Assembly: GCA_002391105.1 (NCBI GenBank)
Contig: DGRT01000170.1
Location: 1 to 13,909 of the forward strand
Source of the DNA: Lachnospiraceae bacterium UBA4381
Lineage (GTDB): Bacteria > Bacillota > Clostridia > Lachnospirales > Lachnospiraceae
Reading direction: 5' to 3'
DNA: 13,909 nt
Below are positions 6,700 to 13,909 of this stretch, piece by piece. The translations under genes and the position numbers were made by a program. Position 1 is the first letter of the stretch. Each line of letters begins with the position of its first letter. Below the pieces are notes generated by a model that saw only the letters and a program-made list of their open reading frames with translations, was not told the origin of the DNA and did no database searches.

Positions 6700-8529
6700 T
6701 CAAATGTCACACAGCTTTGTAAGAGGCATAACTATCTTTATACTTGTTCCCTTACCCTCGGTGCTCGTTACTTTCACGCCATATTCTTCTCCAAATCTGA
6801 GTCTGATACGCTGATTTACATTGCTTACTCCGATGTGAGTTCTGTCCAGTTCCTCCACATCATTCATATTATTAAGAAGCTCCTCCAGTTCCTCCTCACT
6901 CATTCCTGCTCCATCATCTTCGATTATAAGGATGAGCTTTCCGTTCTCCTCATTCATATCGGCTGAGACTTTAATATTTCCACTTTCCATGGCTTCCATA
7001 CCGTGAGCATAGGCATTTTCCACAAAGGGCTGTATCACAAGAGGGAGTACCATGTACTGTTCAGCCTTTTCCTTATCATATTCTATAGATGCATGTATTC
7101 TGTCGCCAAATCGGTAATCCTGAATCCTGATATACCTTTCCACCTTATCCATTTCCCAGGCAAGCGTCCTCAGTTCTCCGCCTGCCTCCAGACTGCTCCT
7201 CAGAAGCTGGGTAAGGTCAACTGCTATCTCCTCTATCTCATGCTGCCTGTTGATGGATGCCAGCATCCTTATATTCTCCAGAGTGTTATACAGAAAATGC
7301 GGATTGATCTGGGCTGCCAGCATCTTGAATTCCACATCTCTTTGTCTGGAGTAAAGCTGTTCACGCATGACCTTGTCATTTGCCGCCTGCTCATCCATTT
7401 CTCTCATATCAGCAACCATTTTATTGAGGTCGTTATAGAGTTCCCAGATTTCGTCTCTCGCTTCTCCTATCTCGGCTTCAGCGTTCTTATAGTCCTTTCT
7501 TGTCACATTTCCCATAGCCTTATTAAGAGCCAGGATTCTCTTGGAATACCATCCATTGAAAACAGTTATTGCAATCGCTATCACTATCATCGCACCCAGA
7601 AATGGCAGCAGAAGACGTATCGCATCATTTCTGGTATCCATTCTGAGTCCTACATCTGAGGTCATAAGAATAATACTGTAATAGTCCTTGGAATAACGGC
7701 TATTAATGTTTACCTTGGAAGTAAGGTAAACATCTGACTCATAGGTCAGATTTCCGGTATATTCATCTTCACCTGTATTTGAAAGAATATACTCCAGTTG
7801 TTCCTCATTCAGCTTGAAATTGGAATAGATGAGCGTATCCTTATACAACATCAGTCCCAGAGAATCCTGAGAATTGATATACTCCTCGCAGATTTCCGGC
7901 GACAGAACTATACTGATTACACCAACCCGGTTTCCATGCTGATCAAGGAGGATCCTCGCAAGTCTCGGACTCTTCTGCCCTATCTGAACATTTGTCTGGT
8001 AGGACCATCTCGGTATGCTGCTAAGCTCGGTCGCATCTTTGTACCACTGTTTTTCCATAATAGTGGGAGTTATCTGTTTATAATGTCTGTTATCGATTCT
8101 TATTCCATCACTGTTATCCTTGGATTCCACGATATCTTCATCCAGATAAACACTGACACTGCTTATCACAGGATAGTAGGAATGAAGATACTCAGATAAG
8201 ATATCAAACTCGTTATAGCCGCATTTCAGATCCTCTTCATCTGAGAACCTTCTGAAACCAAGCTCTCCCGACTCCGTATCCATATAGAAACGTGAAGAAA
8301 CTGCCGCCGCATCCTCCATGGCACTCTCAACGACTCCGACCTCTGTTTCCAGCCGGATATTCTGATTAGACATCTGGGTATCCCACAAGGAGTTACTGAT
8401 CTGATTGAACATAAAAATGTACACTAAAAGAAGCGGCAGAAAGCATCCCAGTACATATACCAGGATCATCCGCTGCTTCATCTTAAGGTTTATGTTTAGC
8501 TCACGTAGTTTACCCACAACTGTCCCCAA
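6700..8529 (-). CDS. YesM-type membrane sensor histidine kinase
   Basis: A 609-residue sensor kinase of the YesM/LytS class (His_kinase plus HATPase_c), which usually controls carbohydrate uptake through a YesN-type AraC-family response regulator. Visible in order: TM1 at about 21-40, an extracellular sensor region of about 260 residues, TM2 at 305-326, a HAMP-like linker and coiled coil (330-400), the phospho-acceptor motif AAQINPHFLYNTLENIR with His411, the N box PFVENAYAHG (Asn505), the G1 box DDGAGM (538-543), HIGVSNVNQRIRLRFG and the glycine loop EGKGTSIKIVMPL. The start is uncertain: an in-frame TAA lies two codons before the TTG at 8529; a GTG at 8517 has GGGGA five bases upstream and may be the true start; the first ATG is at 8481. 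No response regulator is adjacent, in contrast to typical yesMN pairs. It lies between the fucosidase and surface-protein genes, so glycan sensing is the likely job. Confidence 0.9.
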   Translation of the reverse strand: MGTVVGKLRELNINLKMKQRMILVYVLGCFLPLLLVYIFMFNQISNSLWDTQMSNQNIRLETEVGVVESAMEDAAAVSSRFYMDTESGELGFRRFSDEEDLKCGYNEFDILSEYLHSYYPVISSVSVYLDEDIVESKDNSDGIRIDNRHYKQITPTIMEKQWYKDATELSSIPRWSYQTNVQIGQKSPRLARILLDQHGNRVGVISIVLSPEICEEYINSQDSLGLMLYKDTLIYSNFKLNEEQLEYILSNTGEDEYTGNLTYESDVYLTSKVNINSRYSKDYYSIILMTSDVGLRMDTRNDAIRLLLPFLGAMIVIAIAITVFNGWYSKRILALNKAMGNVTRKDYKNAEAEIGEARDEIWELYNDLNKMVADMREMDEQAANDKVMREQLYSRQRDVEFKMLAAQINPHFLYNTLENIRMLASINRQHEIEEIAVDLTQLLRSSLEAGGELRTLAWEMDKVERYIRIQDYRFGDRIHASIEYDKEKAEQYMVLPLVIQPFVENAYAHGMEAMESGNIKVSADMNEENGKLILIIEDDGAGMSEEELEELLNNMNDVEELDRTHIGVSNVNQRIRLRFGEEYGVKVTSTEGKGTSIKIVMPLTKLCDI

Positions 8530-8648
8530 ATACTTTTAATGTTTTCCTATGCTAAGCTCCTCAGATGCTACAGATCTGTACTTCATATCTGCGCTTCAAA
8601 TCTATGCATCTGGCTTTCTTAACTATACTGTTCCAACTACCTGCTATT

Positions 8649-10133
8649 TTACTTTGTTTTAATCTTTATAACAACCGGCATATCACTTTTTACTGTTTTT
8701 GTTGCAAATTCCAGTCCCTTCGTCGTAACCTTGTAGTCGATTTTCTCATCAAAACCAAGTATCTTCACATCTTCTATGATACCATGAAATTCAGGTATAT
8801 TCTGATCCGGAGATAATCTGAGAGACTCTATACATACATTTCCGTCCTCAGGATAATTCATGGCATGAGCGTAGATACACCCGTGACCGGCGGTAAATCT
8901 GAAGTCCTTCGGTCCGTAGTTCTTCGGCTTGCCATCACTAAACTGTCCCTCTACATCCTGTGCCGGACCTTCCTTGCATTTACGCCACACCTTAGCATCA
9001 TAGATAGCTTCACCATTTACCCTTAGCCATCTGCCAATATCACGCAGAATCTCCTGATCCTTTTCAGGAATGGTGCCATCTGCCTTCGGTCCAACATTCA
9101 GCAGAAGATTACCATTTTTGCTCACAACATCTATCAGAAGCTCTACTATCATTCTTGCATTTTTATAATCCAGACTGTCGGTATAGCACCAGGAGTTGTG
9201 GGCAATAGCTGTATCCGTCTGCCAGGGAAATGCCTTGATATCTGCAAATGCGCCTCGTTCTATCTCCACTATTCCTGTGCCAAACGCCATGCCGTCATGC
9301 TTATAACATATAGCAACCGGCTTTCCCCATTTTACTCCCTGATTATAGTAATACGCAGCCAGCTTCTTCATATTTTCTTTAAATGCATCATGCTGCAGCC
9401 ACCAGTCAAAATACAAAAAAGACGGCTGATAATTATCAATTATTTCCACCACTCTGATAAGCCAGTCATCCAGATATTCCTGTGTAGGATAAGGCGTGCT
9501 GTAAAGATCCTGATTATCCGGCTCCGGCTGTGCAGGCCAGTAGAAATCCCCTCTTTCCATCGGTTCCTTTATATCACTTTTTATCTCTCTGCCGTGTCCC
9601 ATGAACCACCAGTGTTCTGCTCTATGGTTTGAAGTGGCAAATCTTAGTCCGCCCTTTTCGGCAGCCGCCTTCAGTTCTCCAAGTATATCCCTCTTCGGTC
9701 CCATTTCATAAGCATTCCAGTGACTCAGACTGCTCTTATACATCTGGAAACCGTCATGATGCTCTGACACCGGAACTATATACCTTGCCCCCGCTTCCTT
9801 AAAGAGCTCCACCCAGCTATCCGCATCGAACTTCTCTGCCTTAAAGAGAGGGATAAAATCTTTATAGCCAAATACATCCTGAGTTCCGTGTCTCTCAATA
9901 TGATCCTTAAATGCATCCATATCTGACTTATACATATTTCTGGAATACCATTCATTGAATCTTGCCGCCACAGAATACAGCCCCCAGTGCATGAAGATTC
10001 CGAACTTTGCCCTTTTGAACCAGGAAGGCACTTCAAAGTCTGATAGACTGTCCCAGTCTGCTCTGTAAGGTCCTTCCTGGATGCCTTTCTCTATATGTTC
10101 CAGATATGGTTTCATGTCATATTTATATCCCAT
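8649..10133 (-). CDS. GH29 alpha-L-fucosidase, cytoplasmic
   Basis: A 494-residue glycoside hydrolase family 29 enzyme that releases L-fucose from the non-reducing end of glycans with retention of configuration. Family signatures are all present: KFGIFMHWGLYSV (43-55), HHDGF (125-129), NHRAEHWW (169-176), YFDWW with the expected nucleophile Asp243, ERG...FPWQTDT (292-308), and GNLLLNVGPKADG (341-353) closing the barrel, followed by a small C-terminal beta domain. The acid/base residue cannot be fixed by eye; Glu290 or Glu292 in IVEIERG are nearby candidates. There is no signal peptide or lipobox, so it acts in the cytoplasm on imported fucosylated oligosaccharides. The ATG is preceded by GAGG seven bases upstream. 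The gene has its own 333-bp upstream region after the GH5 gene and could carry its own promoter. Confidence 0.93.
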   Translation of the reverse strand: MGYKYDMKPYLEHIEKGIQEGPYRADWDSLSDFEVPSWFKRAKFGIFMHWGLYSVAARFNEWYSRNMYKSDMDAFKDHIERHGTQDVFGYKDFIPLFKAEKFDADSWVELFKEAGARYIVPVSEHHDGFQMYKSSLSHWNAYEMGPKRDILGELKAAAEKGGLRFATSNHRAEHWWFMGHGREIKSDIKEPMERGDFYWPAQPEPDNQDLYSTPYPTQEYLDDWLIRVVEIIDNYQPSFLYFDWWLQHDAFKENMKKLAAYYYNQGVKWGKPVAICYKHDGMAFGTGIVEIERGAFADIKAFPWQTDTAIAHNSWCYTDSLDYKNARMIVELLIDVVSKNGNLLLNVGPKADGTIPEKDQEILRDIGRWLRVNGEAIYDAKVWRKCKEGPAQDVEGQFSDGKPKNYGPKDFRFTAGHGCIYAHAMNYPEDGNVCIESLRLSPDQNIPEFHGIIEDVKILGFDEKIDYKVTTKGLEFATKTVKSDMPVVIKIKTK

Positions 10134-10466
10134 ATTATTTCCTCATTTTCATTTCTCTCGTCATGGATTACCGAAGCTCCATACATTATTTCAAACTTTA
10201 ATACTATTCAGAAGCATTTTACTGCTCATCAGTTTTATCATTTGACAGTGTTTTTATCGCTCAACAAAGTCTTTATATTTCAACTGATTTGCTACATAAT
10301 TTCTACTTAGTACATCAATTCTTAAGTAACTATACCAAATACTTGCCCGCTTAACCTGATAACACAGTTCCTAAAGCCTCACTGTAGCCCGCTGCGCCTA
10401 CATTTTGAAACTGCATTCTCTGACAAGCATTCTCAACATTAGTCCGGTTATCTCACGACCAATGTA
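10134..10466. other. 333-bp intergenic region between GH5 and fucosidase genes
   Basis: AT-rich and apparently non-coding. It holds an imperfect direct repeat on the plus strand (TTTTATCATTTGACA at 10233-10247 and TTTTATCGCTCAACA at 10252-10266, 11 of 15 positions equal, 19 bp apart) that could be a regulator site near a fucosidase promoter. I found no clear terminator after the GH5 gene and no promoter I can defend; several TTGA... hexamers occur without a good -10 at 16-18 bp. Confidence 0.4.
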
Positions 10467-12506
10467 CTAATTTTTTGAATTTGCATCATTTGGTGATATT
10501 CCCTCTTCTCCGGGAGTATAGTCAAATGTTATCTCCAGTGTCTCTATGCTTCCAAGATCACTCTGGTCAAATATACTAGGTTTACATCCATTTAGTCCGC
10601 CAGCCGCTGTTCTTGCGTCATCAGGAACCTTGCTTACCCATTCATTATAAAGATTGGTTCTGGTACAAAGTCCGTCATCTGATGACGTATAGTTCCTTCC
10701 ATGCAGCTTGTACTCTTCGCCATTAATGAGCACCTGCTTAATGGTAATGATATAACCCGGGAACAGTTCTTCTCCATTTGCTATTCCTATAGCGGAAAAT
10801 GCAGTACTCACCGATGCTCCGGCATCTGTACCTGTAAAATCAAGTCCAACCGTATAGGTGCCTTCTCCATTTATCTCCACATCTGTAGCTTCAATTCCTG
10901 CTGTACTGCTGTCCGGATCGTAGGTATCTCCTACACTATAAACTATATTCCAATCCTGCGAATCCCACATGATCCAGGCAACTGCCTTTCCGTCTCCTGC
11001 CAGCTTATCTTCAGTCTGGAAGGTTTCAGGTGCTGCAGCGATACCATCTGCCATTACTTTATCCGCTTCAGCGATTATCTCATCCGCAGATTTAGCTGCT
11101 TCATTTTCATAAGATTTTTCTTCTAAAAATGTCTTAATCTCATCGCTATACCAGGAGCCGTCTGCTTTCTTCAGAATATCACCTGTATTCCAGAGCAAAG
11201 GAACATATCCGTACTTATCACAATTTGCGAAGAAATTTTTATACCACAGCAGGGTATTCGGCTTTGCTTCTCCACTTGAGGTAGGAAGAACTCCGCACTC
11301 TCCTATTATTATGCCGTAGTCCTTTCCATATTTATCATAAAGCCCCGAAAGAAGCGTATTCATTTCTTCATAATTCTTCTTAGTACCCCAGGTACTGGCT
11401 CCGGTACTTCCACAATAACTCCATGGCGTATAGTAATGCACCGAAAGAAAGAGCTTATCCGTAGCTGTATCATCAGGCATATGCCATCTTGCATCAAGCG
11501 TCTGAGTGATATCTGTTCCATAACCGGGAATAAGCAGAAATCTGTCAGCATTATTACCACCGGACTTTCTTACTGTATCAACAAAGGTCTGATTGATCTC
11601 ATTTGCCTTACTGTAGCATTCATCCTTTGAGAGAGCTGCGCCGTCAGGATTGAAGGTGGCATCTATATCATTGAGCCTGTCGCCTATCTCCTCATTGCCT
11701 CCTTCAAATACCAGCCTGTAGTCATAATCTTTAAAATAGTCTGATATCTGCTCCCACATAGATACATACTGTGTCATGGCTGCTTCACGCCTGGTAACAT
11801 CAGTGGCACCAAACAGTCCCCACCAGCCACTGTCCCAATGATCATTTATCACAACATAAAGATCTGCCGCATAGGCATAGTCAACTATCTCCTTTACTCG
11901 TTCCAGATATTCCGGTCTGATAGTATAGTCACCATTCGTGAAGTCCATGGCATTGTGCCAGGCAACAGGAATACGGACTGTATCCAGCCCGGAGGCCTTC
12001 ATGTCTTCCAGATGCTTCTGGGTAGTTACGGGCTGTCCCCAGAGAGTTTCAAAGTAAGCTATATCATTATTGATGTAGTCACCGGGTCTGGTGCTGTCGC
12101 AGGCTTCCATAGTATTTCCAAGATTGATACCATTTCCCATTATAACAGCATACTCCTTAGAGGATAAAGCAGCCATATCACTGCTATCTGTCGCCCCTTT
12201 ACTATCAGCAGATTTTTCACCTGTGTTTTCTTCTGCTGCTTCTTTTGTTTTTTCTGCAGTATTGTCTCCTATTGCTTCAGTTACATTATCGGCTGCAGCT
12301 TCACTTAAATTCTCTGCTACATCTTCACCTGCATTGTTTGTTGAAGATTCACTTGCATTTTCTGCTGCGTTATCACTTACATTCTCTGTAATATCTTCAC
12401 CTGCACTGTTTCCCTCAGATGCCCCGCAGCCTGTAACACAGGACAGCATCAGCCCTGTCGCAAGCACTGTACTTATCATAACTTTTATAAACTTAGCTCT
12501 TTTCAC
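10467..12506 (-). CDS. GH5 endo-beta-glucanase lipoprotein with C-terminal beta module
   Basis: A 679-residue extracellular glycoside hydrolase family 5 (cellulase superfamily) enzyme cleaving beta-1,4-linked glucan-type backbones. The lipobox VTGC puts the lipidated Cys at 27. An Asn/Ala/Glu-rich linker (28-112) follows, then the catalytic barrel (about 122-463): NGINLGNTMEA, the Arg178 motif TVRIPVAWH, NDHWDSGWWG (221-230), the acid/base Glu272 in GGNEE, SVHYYTPW with His357, the nucleophile Glu403 in IIIGECG, and Trp439 in LLWNTGD. NEE replaces the common NEP after the acid/base, but the N-E pair is intact. Residues 465-497 form a helical Ala/Glu linker; 500-666 are a beta-rich module (AVAWIMWDSQDWN, INGEGTYTVGL, LINGEEY, LYNEW, LEITFDY) resembling the third module of the surface protein at 4747-6543 and probably carbohydrate-binding. 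The start codon is GTG with GGAGG seven bases upstream. Cellulose, mixed-linkage glucan and xyloglucan are all possible substrates; the fucosidase neighbour favours xyloglucan. Confidence 0.9.
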   Translation of the reverse strand: MKRAKFIKVMISTVLATGLMLSCVTGCGASEGNSAGEDITENVSDNAAENASESSTNNAGEDVAENLSEAAADNVTEAIGDNTAEKTKEAAEENTGEKSADSKGATDSSDMAALSSKEYAVIMGNGINLGNTMEACDSTRPGDYINNDIAYFETLWGQPVTTQKHLEDMKASGLDTVRIPVAWHNAMDFTNGDYTIRPEYLERVKEIVDYAYAADLYVVINDHWDSGWWGLFGATDVTRREAAMTQYVSMWEQISDYFKDYDYRLVFEGGNEEIGDRLNDIDATFNPDGAALSKDECYSKANEINQTFVDTVRKSGGNNADRFLLIPGYGTDITQTLDARWHMPDDTATDKLFLSVHYYTPWSYCGSTGASTWGTKKNYEEMNTLLSGLYDKYGKDYGIIIGECGVLPTSSGEAKPNTLLWYKNFFANCDKYGYVPLLWNTGDILKKADGSWYSDEIKTFLEEKSYENEAAKSADEIIAEADKVMADGIAAAPETFQTEDKLAGDGKAVAWIMWDSQDWNIVYSVGDTYDPDSSTAGIEATDVEINGEGTYTVGLDFTGTDAGASVSTAFSAIGIANGEELFPGYIITIKQVLINGEEYKLHGRNYTSSDDGLCTRTNLYNEWVSKVPDDARTAAGGLNGCKPSIFDQSDLGSIETLEITFDYTPGEEGISPNDANSKN
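12264..12407 (-). repeat. 72-bp tandem duplication in the GH5 linker
   Basis: Residues 34-57 and 58-81 of the GH5 lipoprotein are two copies of a 24-residue unit (SAGEDITENVSDNAAENASE against NAGEDVAENLSEAAADNVTE), and the DNA shows the same 72-bp period. It makes a flexible acidic spacer between the lipid anchor and the catalytic domain, long enough to cross part of the cell wall. Confidence 0.75.
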
Positions 12507-12583
12507 CAGATTACCTCCAAACCAAATGATGATCTTACCGGCTATAAACCCTGGTACACCAATATATTCTTTATGATGTACCT

Positions 12584-12613
12584 ATTTTAAGTTTCACTCA
12601 ATTCACTTTTCAA
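12584..12613 (-). promoter_or_regulatory. Candidate sigma-A promoter for the GH5 gene
   Basis: On the minus strand TTGAAA (complement of 12608-12613) and TAAAAT (complement of 12584-12589) are separated by 18 bp, each matching the vegetative consensus at five of six positions. It would leave a 5' leader of about 70 nt before the GTG start. The surroundings are AT-rich, so this is only a candidate. Confidence 0.4.
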
Positions 12614-12841
12614 ATCTACACATAAATTTGCATATAAATCACCGGCAATTCTAAAACTAACGCTAGGGCTTTCAATCATCAGGTTAACAGACTACACGAT
12701 ATGGTTTTTGTAATACGCCATTTCATAATTCATTCATTTATGCTATAACTATGGTGCAGTCAGATACCGCATCAAAACTACGGGCGTGACTTGTCTTTTA
12801 GCTTGTACGCCAAAAAGGTGGAGTATTTGACCTTCGTGGCA

Positions 12842-12926
12842 GTTACCATATACGGATGCATGCATTCGAGGAGGTCTTGACTGATGGAGTCTATCTCGTT
12901 ACCATTTACGGATGCATGGATTCGAG
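12842..12926. repeat. Pair of 29-bp direct repeats upstream of hslO
   Basis: Copies at 12842-12870 and 12898-12926 share 27 of 29 bases, beginning GTTACCAT and ending ATTCGAG, with a central ACGGATGCATG. They start 56 bp apart, not a multiple of three, so they are not a coding repeat. Each is preceded within about 30 bp by TTGAC. They lie 62-146 bp upstream of the hslO start codon; the role is unknown. Confidence 0.8.
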
Positions 12927-12987
12927 CATGGCTCATCGCTCACGAAATAAAAGCATCAAAATTTTAGATCAGAATGGAGAATAATAA

Positions 12988-13884
12988 ATGACAGATTATA
13001 TAATCAAGGGAATGGCAGCAGGAAATGAGATCAGGTTCGTAGCAGGCTACACCAGAGATCTTGTAAATGAAGCAATGGTAATTCATAATACCAGCCCTGT
13101 ATGCTCTGCCGCTCTGGGACGGCTTCTGACCGGCGGTGCGCTGATGGGAGCTATGTGTAAGGAGGAATCAGAAGTTTTTACCCTCAGAATAAATGGTGAC
13201 GGACCTATCAGATCCATGACAGTAACTGCAGATGCCATGTCAAATGTAAAAGGAATCATCGGCAATCCTGCAGTGGATAATACCGAGCTTCCTCCAAGAG
13301 CTGATAATCATTTAAATGTAGGCGCTGCCGTAGGCCGTGGAACCCTGACTGTAATCCGGGATGATGGAATAGGCGAACCATATATAGGACAAACCTCCCT
13401 CGTTACCGGAGAAATCGGTGATGACCTGACTTATTACTTTGCGGAGAGCGATCAGATACCAACCTCGGTTGGACTTGGTGTTCTGGTAGGCAGAGATGTA
13501 AGCATAAAGCATGCTGGCGGATTTATCATCCAGCTACTGCCTTTTGCTTCAGAAGAAACCATTTCCATACTTGAGGACAGATTAAAGGAGGTCAAATCTG
13601 TTACTGATTTCTTCGTAAAGGGAATGACACCGGAGGATATGATGAGAAGCCTTCTGGGAGAAGAGGTTTTCGGAACTGATATTGATATCGAGGAAACCAG
13701 ACCAACACAGTATTTCTGTAACTGCAGCCGTGAAAGAGTTACCTCTGCACTTATCAGTATCGGCCGCAAGGAGCTTAAATCAATGATAGATGATGGAAAG
13801 CCGGTTAATCTGCACTGCGATTTCTGCAACAAGGACTATGAGTTTACGATTCCGGAGATTAAATATCTCTATGAAAATGCATAG
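12988..13884 (+). CDS. hslO: Hsp33 redox-regulated chaperone
   Basis: A 298-residue Hsp33, the cytoplasmic holdase that is switched on by oxidation and heat and protects unfolded proteins. The N-terminal core matches the family throughout (VCSAALGRLLTGGALMGAMCK, LRINGDGPIRSMTVTADA, GNP, GVLVGRD, GGFIIQLLP). The C-terminal redox switch has all four zinc-binding cysteines in the expected arrangement: CNC at 244-246 and CDFC at 277-280. Length is close to the 292 residues of the E. coli protein. The ATG has GGAG eight bases upstream, and two in-frame TAA codons directly before it rule out a longer start. It is the only plus-strand gene and has no functional link to the glycan locus; it ends two bases before the right-hand palindromic repeat. 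Confidence 0.97.
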   Translation: MTDYIIKGMAAGNEIRFVAGYTRDLVNEAMVIHNTSPVCSAALGRLLTGGALMGAMCKEESEVFTLRINGDGPIRSMTVTADAMSNVKGIIGNPAVDNTELPPRADNHLNVGAAVGRGTLTVIRDDGIGEPYIGQTSLVTGEIGDDLTYYFAESDQIPTSVGLGVLVGRDVSIKHAGGFIIQLLPFASEETISILEDRLKEVKSVTDFFVKGMTPEDMMRSLLGEEVFGTDIDIEETRPTQYFCNCSRERVTSALISIGRKELKSMIDDGKPVNLHCDFCNKDYEFTIPEIKYLYENA

Positions 13885-13886
13885 AG

Positions 13887-13909
13887 GTGACAAGGGGACA
13901 GGCACCTTG
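13887..13909. repeat. Dispersed palindromic repeat, right copy (cut by window edge)
   Basis: Here the left arm GTGACAAGG (13887-13895) and the centre are complete and the right arm is cut after CCTTG. The 18-base core AAGGGGACAGGCACCTTG is identical, and in the same orientation, to bases 1-18. It begins two bases after the hslO stop codon, so its hairpin could form at the 3' end of the hslO message; there is no visible T-tract, so terminator function is not supported from what is seen. Confidence 0.75.

Larger units (their letters stand above)
12507..12987. other. 481-bp divergent intergenic region between GH5 and hslO genes
   Basis: This region separates the minus-strand locus from hslO. 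It holds the candidate GH5 promoter at 12584-12613, a small GGCGT/ACGCC inverted repeat (12783-12787 with 12807-12811), and the near-identical 29-bp repeats at 12842-12926. For hslO, TTGACC with TATACG 16 bp later (about 12828-12855) is a weak promoter candidate overlapping the first repeat. No tRNA, known riboswitch or CIRCE heat-shock operator was recognised. Confidence 0.5.

Noticed and set aside
8562..8612. CAGATGC/GCATCTG inverted repeat between the fucosidase and kinase genes
   Set aside because: Seven-base arms separated by 37 bases and no T-tract; likely chance.
12858..12984. Small open frame (about 42 codons, beginning MHAFEEV) just before hslO and in frame with it
   Set aside because: No ribosome site before its ATG, the overlapping 29-bp repeats are read in different frames, and two stop codons separate it from hslO; more likely non-coding leader.
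12507..12987. CIRCE or known riboswitch upstream of hslO
   Set aside because: No TTAGCACTC/GAGTGCTAA pair and no riboswitch core that I recognise.
1..13909. Whole window as a composite transposon bounded by the end repeats
   Set aside because: No transposase or integrase is encoded, a core chaperone gene lies inside, and the repeats look like dispersed intergenic elements rather than transposon ends.

Overview
The window looks like a polysaccharide-utilisation locus from a low-GC, Gram-positive, fibre-degrading gut or rumen anaerobe, most likely a Lachnospiraceae member (Butyrivibrio / [Eubacterium] cellulosolvens type). The basis is Shine-Dalgarno starts (AGGAGG), Gram-positive lipoprotein signals, an LplABC-type importer without its own ATPase, a YesM-type sensor kinase, and a surface protein held by a C-terminal membrane helix with a lysine tail. 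The genus is inference; there is no rRNA or other taxonomic marker.

Layout: all genes from 12506 down to 129 are on the minus strand, in this transcriptional order. (1) A lipoprotein GH5 endo-glucanase with a C-terminal beta-rich module (12506-10467). (2) A cytoplasmic GH29 alpha-L-fucosidase (10133-8649). (3) A YesM-type histidine kinase with no response regulator beside it (8529-6700). (4) A secreted, membrane-anchored, three-module surface protein with no catalytic domain seen (6543-4747). (5) An ABC sugar importer: an unusually long first permease (4506-2917), a second permease (2906-1941) and a lipoprotein solute-binding protein (1856-129), ended by an intrinsic terminator at 52-23. One gene on the plus strand, hslO (Hsp33, 12988-13884), is an unrelated housekeeping gene across a 481-bp divergent intergenic region.

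How the genes may work together (inference): the GH5 enzyme, tethered to the outer face of the membrane, cuts a beta-glucan backbone. The three-module surface protein probably helps hold the polysaccharide. The binding lipoprotein and two permeases import oligosaccharides, powered by a shared ATPase encoded elsewhere, and the fucosidase, which has no signal peptide, removes L-fucose inside the cell. An endo-glucanase plus a fucosidase points to a fucosylated beta-glucan such as xyloglucan, but no xylosidase, galactosidase or beta-glucosidase is in the window. The kinase may sense the glycan and control the locus.

Most notable observations: the three-module surface protein, whose modules resemble the C-terminal module of the GH5 enzyme; the extra four-helix N-terminal part of the first permease; a GTGACAAGG/CCTTGTCAC palindromic repeat at both ends of the window; and two sets of local intergenic repeats (44-bp units at 4552-4673, 29-bp units at 12842-12926).
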